A DNA stretch of 64,000 bases from Adiantum capillus-veneris (Eukaryota; Streptophyta; Polypodiopsida; Polypodiales; Pteridaceae). Within the stretch, counting starts at the first letter, position 1. Every line of letters starts with the position of its first letter. The stretch lies in the NCBI GenBank assembly GCA_014529385.2, contig CM043945.1, forward strand, positions 142,580,241 through 142,644,240. Direction: 5' to 3'. The position numbers and the translations under genes were made by a program. Shown one piece after another: positions 1 to 9,375 of the stretch. A model generated the notes under the pieces. The model was not told the DNA's origin. It saw only the letters and a program-made list of their open reading frames with translations, and did not search any database.

Positions 1-1668
1 ATGATTAGCAACTCAACCGTGATGTGGTGAATCATGGGGAGAATGGTGATGTTGCCAATCCTAAAATGCCCAAGCTTGCAACCAAACATGATGCCATTAG
101 CTCTCAAGCACATTGGGGTGCACTACGTGCTTAGTGGTGCTTACAATGTAGAGTGCATGGAGCTAGTGTGTTCCTCCTTCACTTGTGTCTTCTCTCTCGC
201 GTGTGTGTTCTGTGCTAAGCGGAGGCCTCTTTATATAGGCTTGAGAGGTGGTCCTTACGTAATGGTGATTGCGAATATCCTTTGGTCGGTGTAGAAGGTC
301 TAGATGCCTCTCTAGTAAGAAAGATAGACAGAGAGAAGGTAGAGATAGAGAGAGAGAGAGGAAAGAGTGAGGTGGGGAGAGTTTTTTTTCAATCCACTAG
401 CCATGGATAGGTTATTAAGGAAGAGTGGGGGTTTTGGGTCATTTACAAGGGTTTTGTCGATGGTTCGGGTGGTTGGTGTGAGGTTTTAGTGCTGTTGGAG
501 TCGGTTTTTGTTGTGAGAAGCCGAGATGTTTTGAGCTACCTACTTTCCGTGCTAGCCGGGGCGTTCCTTCGGCGCCACTTCTTGTTTTGGTGTGGGCGAT
601 GCGTGAGTTAGCCTCCTTTTCTCTTTTTTTCGTTGGTGTTGATTCCTTCATTTTATTTATTTGTGTGAGCGTATATGCGTGCGTGTTCGTGTTCATATAT
701 ATGTGCATGAGTGTATGCGTGTCTGCATCGAATGCATATGTTTGAGAGTGTGAGTATGTGTGTTTTATATGTGTCGATGCCTGTGTGTGTACGTGCATAT
801 ATATACGGGATTGTGTGTGTGTATGTGGGTGAGTGTGTGTGTGAATATAGTGTGTTGGTAGCTGTGTTTGGGAACGAGAGTGTAATAGGATATATATATA
901 TATATGTATATATTAAATTGCCTACGTGCAGGCACAAAGAAACGGGGGGGAGAAAGAAGGTTGTGAGTGAGTGGGGGGGGTGGCGAGAGTGTGTGCGGGT
1001 GAGAGGGGCTGATGGGAGATGGTGTGTGTGTGTGTGTGTGAGTATATGTGAATGTGCAGGTAAATGAGAGAGAGAGAGAGAGAGTGTAAACTTGCACCTT
1101 CGGGCTATTTGTGCCGACACCAAGAGCGAGAGAGATAGTGTGAGAGAGTGAGCAAGGGGATGAAGGTGAGGGAGAGGGTGAGGGAGTTGAGAGTAGGTGT
1201 GTGTGTGTGTGTGTGGATAGGGGAGAGAAAGGGACTCAGAGAGTTGATCTCATGCGCCTTCGAGCTATCCAGAGGACGCACAAGAGAGAGAGATGGGGGG
1301 GGGGGTGTACAGCTGCTTTCGGCCGACCCTAAGCGTGGAAGGGGGGGGGGGGGGGGGGGGGGGGGAGTTTAATGGAGTCAAGGATGGGATATGAGGGAAA
1401 GGAAGAAAAGAGACAGAAATAAGGGGGGGATGGAGGTAGTGAGAGAGGGGAGAGATGGGGGGGGAGTCGGGCTCGGCCTGCCGGTGGAAGAAAAAAAGGG
1501 GGGAGGAGAGAGAGGCGTGTGTGAGGCAAAGAAGGGGGGAATAAGAGAGAGAGTATGGACCATAATGAAAGAGAGGGATATTTTGAAGAAAAAACGGCGT
1601 CCACCATTCGTTTCCTAGAATCTCAGCTCTCTGGCCGGGCTAGAGTGCGGTGCGGATAACCGACATCA
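1..1668 (-). repeat. 3' LTR of gypsy element TAT2 (runs off window start)
   Basis: Read on the minus strand, this begins TGATGTCGG directly after a purine tract that follows the end of a gypsy integrase frame, the position expected for a 3' LTR. TAT1 has the same layout: a GGGGGAGGACTAA tract followed by an LTR starting TGATAG. The stretch has no credible gene. It is full of simple repeats: (TA)n near 890-905, (GT)n at 1022-1040, (GA)n at 1066-1084 and a 25-base G run at 1341-1365. The reading frames here are low-complexity translations of these repeats. The far LTR end is not identified and may lie outside the window. Confidence 0.6.
1341..1365 (+). repeat. 25-base G homopolymer
   Basis: An uninterrupted G run inside the TAT2 LTR, with further G-rich runs nearby (about 1426-1505). 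It reads as C25 on the element's own strand. Its length may be partly a sequencing artefact. Confidence 0.9.
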
Positions 1669-1683
1669 TTAGTCCTCTCCCTT
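1669..1683 (-). other. Polypurine tract of TAT2
   Basis: On the minus strand this reads AAGGGAGAGGACTAA immediately before the LTR start. It is the expected plus-strand DNA priming site and closely matches the tract of TAT1 at 27221-27235. Confidence 0.6.
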
Positions 1684-1696
1684 AGGTTAGGGACAT

Positions 1697-2749
1697 TCAT
1701 GCCTCTAACTCATTTGTTTGATCATTGTCGTCGGAGGTGGCAGTTGATGGTGTATCCTCATCCGGAATGTTGATAGGTGGAGCCTGGTCAAATCGAAGAA
1801 AATAAGGTTTGAGCTGCCAACCATTTACCCTAGTTTTATGAAGTTTGCCATCAGCTTCCATAAGCTGGTAGCTTCCATTGGCATACTGTTTCCTGATGAT
1901 GAACGGGCCTTCCCATCGGAGTAGGAGTTTCTTATCTTTGTGTGTGTCGAAGCGATTGTCATAGCGGAGCACCAACAGTCCTTTCTTTAATTCTTTTTGC
2001 CAAAGATGTTGTTGAAAGCTAAGCCATATGTGCTCTGCTTGTCCCACATAATAATTTATTGCTTCTTCTCTTTCCAGTTTTAGTCTTTCCAAGTCGATCA
2101 TGTGATCTATCAAATGCATGTTAGGCCATTGAAGTTGGCTTGCCATTACTCTGAGACTTTGTAGTTGCACTTCAATGGGAAATATTGCTTCCTTACCAAA
2201 TACCAGATGATACGGTGTGAATCCCAAGGATGTACGGATTGAGGTTCTGTAGGCCCACAAAGCTGGTAGTAGGTACTTATCCCAGTCTCCAAGATGATTG
2301 TTTACTTGCTTGGTGATAATTTTAGAAACCATTCCATTCACCTTTTCAACTAGGCCATTACAGTGAGGGTAATATGGTGAAGAGTGCCTCCTTGTAATTC
2401 CAAGTTTCTGCATTAATTCTCCTACCATGTCTGCTCTAAAACCTGGCCCTCTATCAGAGATGATCTCTGGTGGTGTGCCAAACCTAAAGCACATGTGCTT
2501 GTAGATAAACTTAGCTACCTCTACCGCTGTGATTCTAGTAGTGACTGTAGCTTCCGCCCATTTAGTCATATAGTCAACTCCCATGATGATGTAAAATTTC
2601 CTTGAGTTGGCCCTATGCAATGGTTCTATGGCATCGATACCCCACTTTTCAACGGTCCATATAAAGAATATGTGTCTGAGGTTCAGGCATAAGTGACCTA
2701 GTGCCAGCCTTTTTTCACAACTTACATGTCTTGCACCAATGGTGTACAT
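1697..2749 (-). pseudogene. Ty3/gypsy integrase core and C-terminal domain (TAT2)
   Basis: This open frame of about 350 codons carries the retroviral-type integrase that inserts element cDNA into chromosomes. Visible motifs are WGIDAIEPL, VDYMTKWAEA, the second catalytic Asp in IISDRGPGF, and HSSPYYPHCNGLVEKVNG with the catalytic Glu. These are followed by the ALWAYRTS and FTPYHLVFGKEA blocks. The C-terminal part (GDL-like LRYDNRF, RWEGPFII, NGSYQL, VNGWQLKPY) is the usual gypsy integrase tail. No chromodomain is evident. The first 30 codons do not look like integrase, so the upstream join is degraded. The fragment belongs to the same lineage as TAT1, and the frame ends in an acidic tail just before the polypurine tract. 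Confidence 0.85.
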
Positions 2750-2765
2750 CTCGATTGAGGCTAGG

Positions 2766-3086
2766 CTATATGAAGCCAGTCTGCAAGATTTTCCTACTTG
2801 TTATGTCTAGGGAAAAGTGACCACCACAAACCCCGTCATGATAGCTAGCAATTACTCTCATGATTTCATTAGAGAGAGGGACCTTCCTAAGTATTTGGTC
2901 CTTACCCTTACAGTACAAACCGTCATTGATGAGCAGATACCTTGTGGCCTTCCGTGTTAGCCATTGCTTCTGTCCCTTTGTTAAATCCGATGGGCATTCC
3001 CCTATTTCCAAAAAATGCATGATGTCAAGTAAGGCATCACTACCTTGAAATAGAGGGAGCTTTAGCTTTATAGCCCCAACCACCAC
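2766..3086 (-). pseudogene. Integrase zinc-binding region (TAT2)
   Basis: This short frame contains the linker and the start of the H2C2 integrase zinc-binding segment: a YLLINDGLYCKG block, then HDGVCGGHFSLDITSRKIL, the usual plant gypsy context. It stops before the CxxC half, and the adjoining integrase core is in another frame, so a frameshift or small loss separates the two. Confidence 0.75.
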
Positions 3087-3247
3087 TTCCTGCAGTCTTT
3101 CACTTGCTAGGGCATCTGCTTCATGGTTTTGAGCCCTTGGGATATGGTGTATTTGAACTTATTCAAACTTACCCAACAAGTTTTTTACACCACTTAAGTG
3201 AGTCCTCAAGCTAGGATTCTTGCATTTCCATACTCCATTTACTTGCC

Positions 3248-3811
3248 TTACCATAAGTAGAGCATCCCCAAATACATTAAGCGCTTTACCCCTTGCGAGA
3301 CACACCATTGTAGACCCTTGGTTAGTGTTGTATACTTAGCTTCATTGTTAGAATGTGAATCTAACAAATGGCCAAGCAAAAATACCTTTACCCCTTTGAC
3401 ATCAAAGACCAGTATGCCTGTAGCTACTTTGTCGGATGCTCGCTTGTAGGCTCCATCAAAGTAGAGAGAGTGTGATCCTTCTACCATCGGTGGTATTGGA
3501 AGTAATCAAATTTCTTCCCCTTTAGATTTCTTCTCCTTCCTCTCAAAGCCTTGGTAGGTCATGAGTCCCCCCAGGCTTGCCCTTGTCGTGCTTTCCACAT
3601 GTACCAGGTAGTCAAATTCTTGCAGACAAACTACACATTTAGTAATCCTAGCAGACACATCCATGTGTTGTACAACATAGGGAAACATCCCATCCATGGT
3701 TAGAATCACAAATTGCTTAGGCAGCAAATATGACCTAAACTTTGTAGTTGCAAATCTAAGAGCTAGGACTGAGTGTTCCACATGGGTGAAACCTTTCTCT
3801 GTTGTCAGCAT
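3248..3811 (-). pseudogene. Tandem RNase H domains of TAT2, broken
   Basis: Two adjacent frames. The 5' one (3811-3506) is the end of the RT-linked RNase H and its tether: KGFTHVEHSVLALRFATTKFRSYLLP, then the FDYLVHVESTTRASLGGLMTY block. The 3' one (3487-3248) is a second, archaeal-type RNase H: LYFDGAYKRASDKVATG with the first catalytic Asp, then DSHSNNEAKYTTLTKGLQW with the Glu. A second RNase H after the RT-linked one is characteristic of the Tat clade of plant Ty3/gypsy elements. The domain is cut short after a few more residues. Confidence 0.75.
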
Positions 3812-3944
3812 TCGACTAGAGAATTAGATTGGCCTCATGAAAGATATCGTTGTATCCTTTTGGAGTAGCACATCCCCCAATGAGTCATCACCCACACTTG
3901 AGGTGACATAGAATTTTTCATCCCACTTAGGTGGTGAGATAGTT

Positions 3945-3949
3945 GGTAG
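3945..3949. repeat. Target-site duplication of COP1a, left copy
   Basis: GGTAG lies immediately left of the LTR and is repeated exactly at 7010-7014 right of the element, as expected for a 5-bp copia insertion into TAT2. Confidence 0.9.
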
Positions 3950-4260
3950 TGTTAGGAAATAAGACGTAGCTAAATAGATAATTGAGTAGATTACTTAATG
4001 GAGAGAGACAGATTTATATACACGAGATTATAGAGTAGAGAGAGAGAGAGAGAGTACACACGATATACGTGGTTCACCCAATGTGGGCTACGTCCACGGG
4101 AAAGCAGCCACTCAATGGCTTTAGTACTTCAAAACAAGAAGTAGTTTACAAAGGGATTATACCCTTAATGGAGCTCCCGCCTTGCTTCACTCTCACCACC
4201 TCACACTCACCTTGTTGCATCAACTTCACACACTATGAAATGTGTGTAGAAATGGCCTCC

Positions 4261-4267
4261 TTTTATA
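4261..4267 (-). promoter_or_regulatory. TATA box in COP1a LTR
   Basis: TATAAAA on the minus strand inside the LTR, conserved at 63243-63249 in COP1b. It is the likely RNA polymerase II core promoter for the element. Confidence 0.55.
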
Positions 4268-4394
4268 GGCCAAAAGGGCTGCCCTCTCTTATGAGAGACA
4301 GCCATGTGTAGCCGCCCTTGTGCGAATAAGTCCAAATCGGACCCTCCAATCCGCCCATGTGTGGCCGCCCTTGAGAAGACAAGTCCGCTTTTGA

Positions 4395-4520
4395 ATTCGG
4401 CCACCGGCCACCGGCCATTGACTTCCGACCACCGGCCATTGGCCATTGACTACCGGCCACCGGCCAACCGACCGGTTGTTTTCCGACCACTTTCCGACCG
4501 CCGTCCGGCCATAATATTCC
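4395..4520. repeat. CCGGCCA-type minisatellite within COP1 LTR
   Basis: Repeated ACCGGCCA units alternate with CCATTGACT spacers, followed by related TTCCGACC/GTCCGGCC units. COP1b (63385-63470) has fewer copies, so the array varies between elements. Confidence 0.75.
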
Positions 4521-4729
4521 GGCGAAAAGGAATATTCCGGCGAAAAAGTCTCGGGGGCCTCCACCCCCGAGGCCTTTAAAGTTGCCCTTGATTCTTGTCC
4601 GTGAAAATTTTGGTTTCCGGTGAGTGATTTTCCTTCACGCACGATGGCTTCTCCTCATAATGGGGGCCTTACAAATGTGCGCTTTTACCACAGAAAATTA
4701 CAAGGGTAAATCAGGCTCCATACTTAACA

Positions 4730-4740
4730 ATCTCCCACTT
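4730..4740 (-). other. Polypurine tract of COP1a
   Basis: On the minus strand AAGTGGGAGAT directly precedes the 3' LTR start (TGTTAAG), a typical copia polypurine tract. Confidence 0.8.
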
Positions 4741-4789
4741 GGAGACTGATCTCCAAACCAAACCTGTGACTGCTTTCCATTCTGGCTTT

Positions 4790-6922
4790 TTATCCTTGAA
4801 TGCCGATTGAAGATGAGCAAAAGCTCAACTTCTCCTTGTTGACCACCTTTGTAAACATGTCTGCAGGATTTTCACTTGTATGCACCTTTCCTAGCTTTAG
4901 CTGTCCCTCTTCCAAAAGAGTGCGTATGAAGTGATATCTCACCTCAATGTGCTTTGTCCTTGAATGAAAGGCTGAGTTCTTTGCAAGATGGATAGCGCTT
5001 TGGCTATAACTGTACAAGACACAATTGTCTTGTTTGAATCCAAGCTCTTCTAAGAATCTGTGAAGCCACAGAATTTCTTTGCTTGCCTCCGTCATTGCTA
5101 CATACTCTGCTTCCGTGGTAGAAAGTGAAACCACTTTCTGCAGCTTTGAAGCCCAGCTTACTGATGTGCCTCCAACAGTGAACACATAGCCAGTAGTGCT
5201 CCTTCGAGTATCTTTGTCACCAGCCATATCTGCATCAGCATACCCTTCTAGAAAAATATCAGTTCCTCCAAAATACAAAGCATTTGTTGTTGTCCCTTTT
5301 AGATACCTAAGTATCCACTTCACAGCTTGCCAATGCTCTTTACCTGGGTTGTCCATGAACCTACTCACAACTCCCACTGCATGTGCAATGTCTGGCCTTG
5401 TCCAGACCATAGCATACATTAGAGAACCTACCGCTGCAGCATATGGAACTTTAGACATATAGGCTATCTCCTCTTGTGTCTTTGGACACATATCCTTCGT
5501 TAGTTTAAAATGACCAGCCAAAGGTGTAGAAACTGGTTTTGCATTTTGCATTGCAAACCTTTCTAGTACCTTCTTGATGTAATCTTCTTGAGATATCTTT
5601 ATTGTCCTCTTCGTCCTGTCCCTTGATATTTTCATACCAAGTATCCTCTTTGCAGCACCTAAATCTTTCATTGAAAAAGATTTGGATAGCTCCTCTTTTA
5701 GGTCTTTGATGTCCTGCATGTTAGCACTTGCAATCAACATGTCATCAACATACAACATTAGGATGATGAATTTCCCATCTCCCAAATTCTTCGTGTAGAC
5801 GCAGTGATCCGAGTTGCATCTTGTAAATCCATGATCCAACATCCATCGATCAAAATTCAAGTACCATTGTCTTGATGCTTGCTTTAAACCATACAAGCTC
5901 TTCTTTAATCTGCAAACCATTTTCTCCTTACCTTTTACTTCATACCCCTTTGGTTGAAGCATGTAGATTTCCTCCTCTAAGTCACCATGAGGGAATGCCG
6001 TATTTACATGCATTTGCTCGAGATTTAGATCATGAGCAGCCACAAGGCTTAAGACAAGCCTAATTGAGTTCATTTTTACAATAGGAGAAAATATTTCATT
6101 GAAGTCAATACCTTTCTTTTGAGAAAAACCTTTTACCACAAGCCTAGACTTATACCTTTTCTTCCCACCTTCTTCTTCCTTTAGCTTGTACACCCATTTG
6201 TTTTGAAGTGCCCGCTTACCTTTAGGCAACTCAACCAACTCCCATGTTTGGTTGCGATGTAGTGAGTCCATCTCCACTTGCATGCTCTTCGTCCATTCTT
6301 CTTTGGATTCATGTTGCATAGCTTCTTCATATGATTCCGGCTCTCCAGAATCTGAGATCAAGAGATGGTTGAAGGAAGGAACAAACCTTTCTGGAGGTCT
6401 ACTTGCTCTTGTAGATCTTCGGGGAATAGGTTGAGGCTCCTCATTTGGTTGATGTTGTTGCACATTGTCACCGTTTGCAGTCCTTGAGTCTTCACCGTCC
6501 TCAAGCTCCATGTACTCATCACCTGTTTCTTTTGTTTGTTTTCTTTCCAAGTAATCTTTGTACATATTTTGTTCATTAAAAATTACATCCCTACTCCTTA
6601 AGATTTTACCATCTTCAGGATTCCATAGGCGATACCCAAAGTCTCCTTCTCCATAGCCAATGAAGAAACACTTTTTGGACTTTGCATCTAACTTTGATCT
6701 TAGGCTTCTATCTATGTGCATGAAAGCCTCACACCCAAACACTTTGAGAAATGCATAATTCACCGGTTTACCTGTCCATGCCTCTTCTAGAACTCCCCCA
6801 TCCAATGCCGTTGAGGGTGACCGATTGATTAAGTACACAGACGTACTTACAGCCTTTAAAGTTTCCCTTGATTCTTGTCCGTGAAAATTTTGGTTTCCGG
6901 TGAGTGATTTTCCTTCACGCAC
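4790..6922 (-). CDS. Copia integrase tail, RT and RNase H, fused to LTR-derived start (COP1a)
   Basis: An uninterrupted 710-codon frame. About the first 24 residues (MREGKSLTG...) come from LTR sequence. The protein then enters the integrase C-terminal region (LINRSPSTAL, FGCEAFMHI, KCFFIGYGEG, residues about 25-115), an acidic linker, RT (ETWELVELP-like start near 225, LYVDDML near 393) and RNase H (about 560-690, ending in the ADMFTK block). Two catalytic positions look lost. The RT motif normally read as MDVKTAFLHGDL has His for the catalytic Asp and reads MHVNTAFPHGDL. The RNase H motif reads YSYSQSAIHLA where COP1b has YSDSQSAIHLA. The product is probably inactive despite the open frame. 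Confidence 0.88.
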   Translation of the reverse strand: MREGKSLTGNQNFHGQESRETLKAVSTSVYLINRSPSTALDGGVLEEAWTGKPVNYAFLKVFGCEAFMHIDRSLRSKLDAKSKKCFFIGYGEGDFGYRLWNPEDGKILRSRDVIFNEQNMYKDYLERKQTKETGDEYMELEDGEDSRTANGDNVQQHQPNEEPQPIPRRSTRASRPPERFVPSFNHLLISDSGEPESYEEAMQHESKEEWTKSMQVEMDSLHRNQTWELVELPKGKRALQNKWVYKLKEEEGGKKRYKSRLVVKGFSQKKGIDFNEIFSPIVKMNSIRLVLSLVAAHDLNLEQMHVNTAFPHGDLEEEIYMLQPKGYEVKGKEKMVCRLKKSLYGLKQASRQWYLNFDRWMLDHGFTRCNSDHCVYTKNLGDGKFIILMLYVDDMLIASANMQDIKDLKEELSKSFSMKDLGAAKRILGMKISRDRTKRTIKISQEDYIKKVLERFAMQNAKPVSTPLAGHFKLTKDMCPKTQEEIAYMSKVPYAAAVGSLMYAMVWTRPDIAHAVGVVSRFMDNPGKEHWQAVKWILRYLKGTTTNALYFGGTDIFLEGYADADMAGDKDTRRSTTGYVFTVGGTSVSWASKLQKVVSLSTTEAEYVAMTEASKEILWLHRFLEELGFKQDNCVLYSYSQSAIHLAKNSAFHSRTKHIEVRYHFIRTLLEEGQLKLGKVHTSENPADMFTKVVNKEKLSFCSSSIGIQG

Positions 6923-7009
6923 GATGGCTTCTCCTCATAATGGGGGCCTTACAAATGTGCACTTTTACCACAGAAAATTACAAGGGTAAATCAGGCTCCA
7001 TACTTAACA
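6852..7009 (-). repeat. Truncated 5' LTR of COP1a
   Basis: 158 bp matching 4572-4729 almost base for base and ending CTTAACA. It joins coding sequence at about 6851, where both sides read near GCCTTTAAAG, so a short shared sequence may have guided the deletion. Confidence 0.9.
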
Positions 7010-7014
7010 GGTAG
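7010..7014. repeat. Target-site duplication of COP1a, right copy
   Basis: GGTAG, identical to 3945-3949. Confidence 0.9.
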
Positions 7015-7945
7015 GGTGGCTGAGACCTCCTTTACCTTGTTGTAGTGATGTTCATTTTCCTCGTCCCAAGTGAAATTTGATTTTTGAGTGAGTTGTTGCA
7101 GTGGTAGAACAAGTTGTGATAGTAGGTGTATGAATCTACTCAAGTACCTCACCTTTTTTAAAAACGATACCAGTTGACAAGCTGTTTCTAGTGAAGGTAG
7201 GGCTATGAGTGCGGACACCTTACTTGGGTCGGCGTTCATACCTTTTGCAGATATTGCATGGCCTAATAGAACGACTTTACTCTCCCCAATGTGGCATTTA
7301 TCCACATTTAATTGCCCGCCTATGCTTTGTAACGTGGCCAAAACTATAGTTACCTTTTTTAGTGTGAAATGCGAGAGCTATATATACAAAAATCATCAAT
7401 GAACACTCTTATGGATGTTCCAAAGAACAGTTGAAAGACATATGTGACATATCTTTGGAATGTGGCAGGTGCATTTGTGAGACCAAATGGCATAACTCTG
7501 TATGCAAAACAACCCCATGGCATGATGAAAGTGTTTTTTAACTGATCTTCAAAGACTATGTGTATTTGAAAATATCCAGAATAACCATCACACACGATGT
7601 AGCATTCAAAACCCGCTACTTCATTCAAGATTTCATCCAAGAAAGGGAGAGGAAAGTGCTCTCTCTTTGTAGCTGCATTTAGTGGTTTGTAGTCAACAAG
7701 GACCCTCCACAAACCATTCTTTTTAGGCGTCACTACTACGGGTGACACCCACTCTAAGTTTTTTACAGGATATATGAACCCTGCTTCCAGCAGCTTCCTT
7801 ACCTCGGTCAAGAGTGCCTTCTCTTGTATGACCCCCAGTCGTCATAGTTTTTGCACAACTGGTTTTACCCCTTCCTTCAGCTTAATATGATGTTCCACCA
7901 CTATAATACCTTTGATTCTTTCATAGTTGTCAATGAAAAGGTCTG
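7015..7945 (-). pseudogene. Ty3/gypsy reverse transcriptase (TAT2, 5' part)
   Basis: Continuation of TAT2 beyond the COP1a insertion. Frames at 7811-7359 and 7341-7015 give an RT with LLEAGFIYPVKNLEWVSPVV, TPKKNGLWRVLVDYKPLN, CDGYSGYFQI (catalytic Asp), MPFGLTNAPATFQRY and VFIDDFCIYS (catalytic Asp pair). The connection and tether block (VDKCHIGESKVVLLGH, YLSRFIHLLSQL) follows. A frame change separates the two parts near 7345. Upstream, to about 7945, the RT approach region (FPDLF, VEHHIKLKEG, RLGVIQEKALL) is readable with one stop. Beyond that the sequence switches to plus-strand TAT3, so gag and protease of TAT2 are absent. Confidence 0.85.
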
Positions 7946-8800
7946 GAAAGCATTTTATGTAAATCCATCAGTAGTGGATGATGCCATTGGATCCATGCTA
8001 TTGCAAAAGGGGAAGGGCAGCCATTATATGAGGCCAGTGTATTGTGCAAGCCGAGTGAAGCTGGTAGTAGAGAGAAAATTCTCGAAAGTAGAGCTAGTGA
8101 TGGCCAGTGTAATATTTGCTTGTCGACAATTTCCTCATTACTTGCTACCATGACCTTTTTTTTTCTTGTGACGAGCTATGCTTTTTTGCCACAGTTTATT
8201 AATGGCACTAACATGTCAAATGTGGTGAAGAAATGGGTAATTGAGCTGCAAGATTTTGAGTTCTCTTTTTCAATGGAAGACAGTACAAGAGCTACCCTAG
8301 CTGATTTGTTGACTTACAAGGAGAATCCCCTCCTTGTTAAGGAAGAGGTGGTGAGAAAGGTAGTTGAAGAAGTTCCACAGATCAGCAATGCACATGTGTT
8401 GTTCTTTGATGGCTCATACAGAAAGAGCCATGATGCGGCTTCAGGGAGTATAGCACTTTATGCTTCAGAGGGGAAGCTAGTATGCAAGAGAGGGTTCAAG
8501 TTGGATGTGCATAGTAACAATGAGGTTGAATATGCTACTTAGGAATACAGATTACACATTTGTTTGAAGCATGGTATTAGAAGGTTCAGCATAAAAGGTG
8601 ATGCCTTGTTAATTGTGAAGCAAGTTTGGGTGTGTGGAAGAGCAAGAACACCTCATTGAAGGAAATGTGTTTCAGAATTAAAGGCCTGTTTAAAAAGTTT
8701 TAAGCATGGAGCATTAGACACATTGAATGTGTTATAAATGGAGAGGCACATGAAGCAGCCCAAAGCGTGATTGTCGAGCTATTTGTGTGAGGACCAATGC
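7945..8800 (+). pseudogene. Dual RNase H region of plus-strand gypsy TAT3
   Basis: From about 7945 the plus strand encodes an RT-linked RNase H remnant (DDAIGSMLLQKGKG, RPVYCASRVK). It continues through the tether (VVKKWVIELQDFEFSFSMEDSTRATLADLLTY, read in pieces) into an archaeal-type RNase H (VLFFDGSYRKSHDAASGSIA, then VHSNNEVEYAT) that ends at a stop near 8542. The RNase H remainder to about 8800 is readable but broken by stops. Gag, protease and RT are absent because this fragment abuts the oppositely oriented TAT2. Confidence 0.75.
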
Positions 8801-8869
8801 ACCTCTTTATCATGGCCGGGAAAGTTTGGCTGAAGAAGAGTAGTTTTTGCTAATAGGAATCATTCCAAA

Positions 8870-9375
8870 AGACATTTAGAAGTCTAAGAAGTTGATTTTG
8901 TGTGTAGAGCATACAGGTACAAATTGATTGGGGGTGTCTTATACATGAAAGGGGATGATCTTGTGTTGATACGTGTACCTTGGTGGGAGGAGCTTTACAG
9001 AGTGTTGGAAGAGAATCATGAAGGCGCATGTGGGAGCCATTTTGCTCTAAAGATCACCTTGCATAAGATCTTACAAGAGGGGTATGTATGGCCTAGCTTG
9101 CACAAGGATTTTCACCATTGGTGTAGGTCTTGCAATAGGTGTCAAGCATTTGGGAAGAGAGTGTTGAAGCCAAAGCTACGAAAAAGGATTGATGCAATAG
9201 GCCCGTTACCTATCACAAGCAGGGGCAAAAGCTATATTTTGATTACAGTGGACTATCTCTCTAGATGGGCAGAGGCTATAGCAGTAAAACAAATCACTGC
9301 AAAGGATGTGGAAAAATTTGTGTACGATGAAGTATGTTGCAAGTTTGGGGTGCCACTAGAGCTACTATCAGATAA
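8870..9375 (+). pseudogene. Integrase N-terminal half (TAT3)
   Basis: The zinc-binding domain is present: HEGACGSHFALKITLHKIL with HHWCRSCNRCQ gives the H2C2 pattern. The core begins with RIDAIGPLPITSRGKSYI, VDYLSRWAEAIA and LELLSDK, which includes the second catalytic Asp. The frame is cut right after this Asp by copia element COP3. The segment carrying the catalytic Glu is missing from both sides of the insertion. Confidence 0.85.

Larger units (their letters stand above)
3950..4729 (-). repeat. 3' LTR of COP1a
   Basis: A 780-bp terminal repeat, TGTTA...TAACA. A minus-strand TATAAAA lies at 4267-4261. A (GA)n tract lies near 4035-4055, and a CCGGCCA-rich degenerate repeat at about 4395-4520. 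It is closely similar along its length to 62931-63669. Confidence 0.92.
3950..7009 (-). mobile_element. Ty1/copia element COP1a, internally deleted
   Basis: The element is bounded by TGTTAGG and CTTAACA on the plus strand and flanked by GGTAG duplications. Its coding strand is minus. The left LTR is full (780 bp). The right (5') LTR keeps only its first 158 bp, joined directly to the end of the integrase region. The primer site, gag, protease and most of integrase are therefore missing. Both termini and the target duplication are intact, so the loss happened within the element, before or after insertion. A sister copy (COP1b) lies at 62931. Confidence 0.92.

Noticed and set aside
439-1123. 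Several overlapping frames rich in His, Thr, Val, Cys and Ser
   Set aside because: They are translations of GT, GA and TA simple repeats in an LTR, open on both strands, with no protein family.
1148-1618. Gly/Arg-rich and Pro/Ser-rich frames on both strands
   Set aside because: Produced by the G-rich and GA-rich tracts; no conserved motif.
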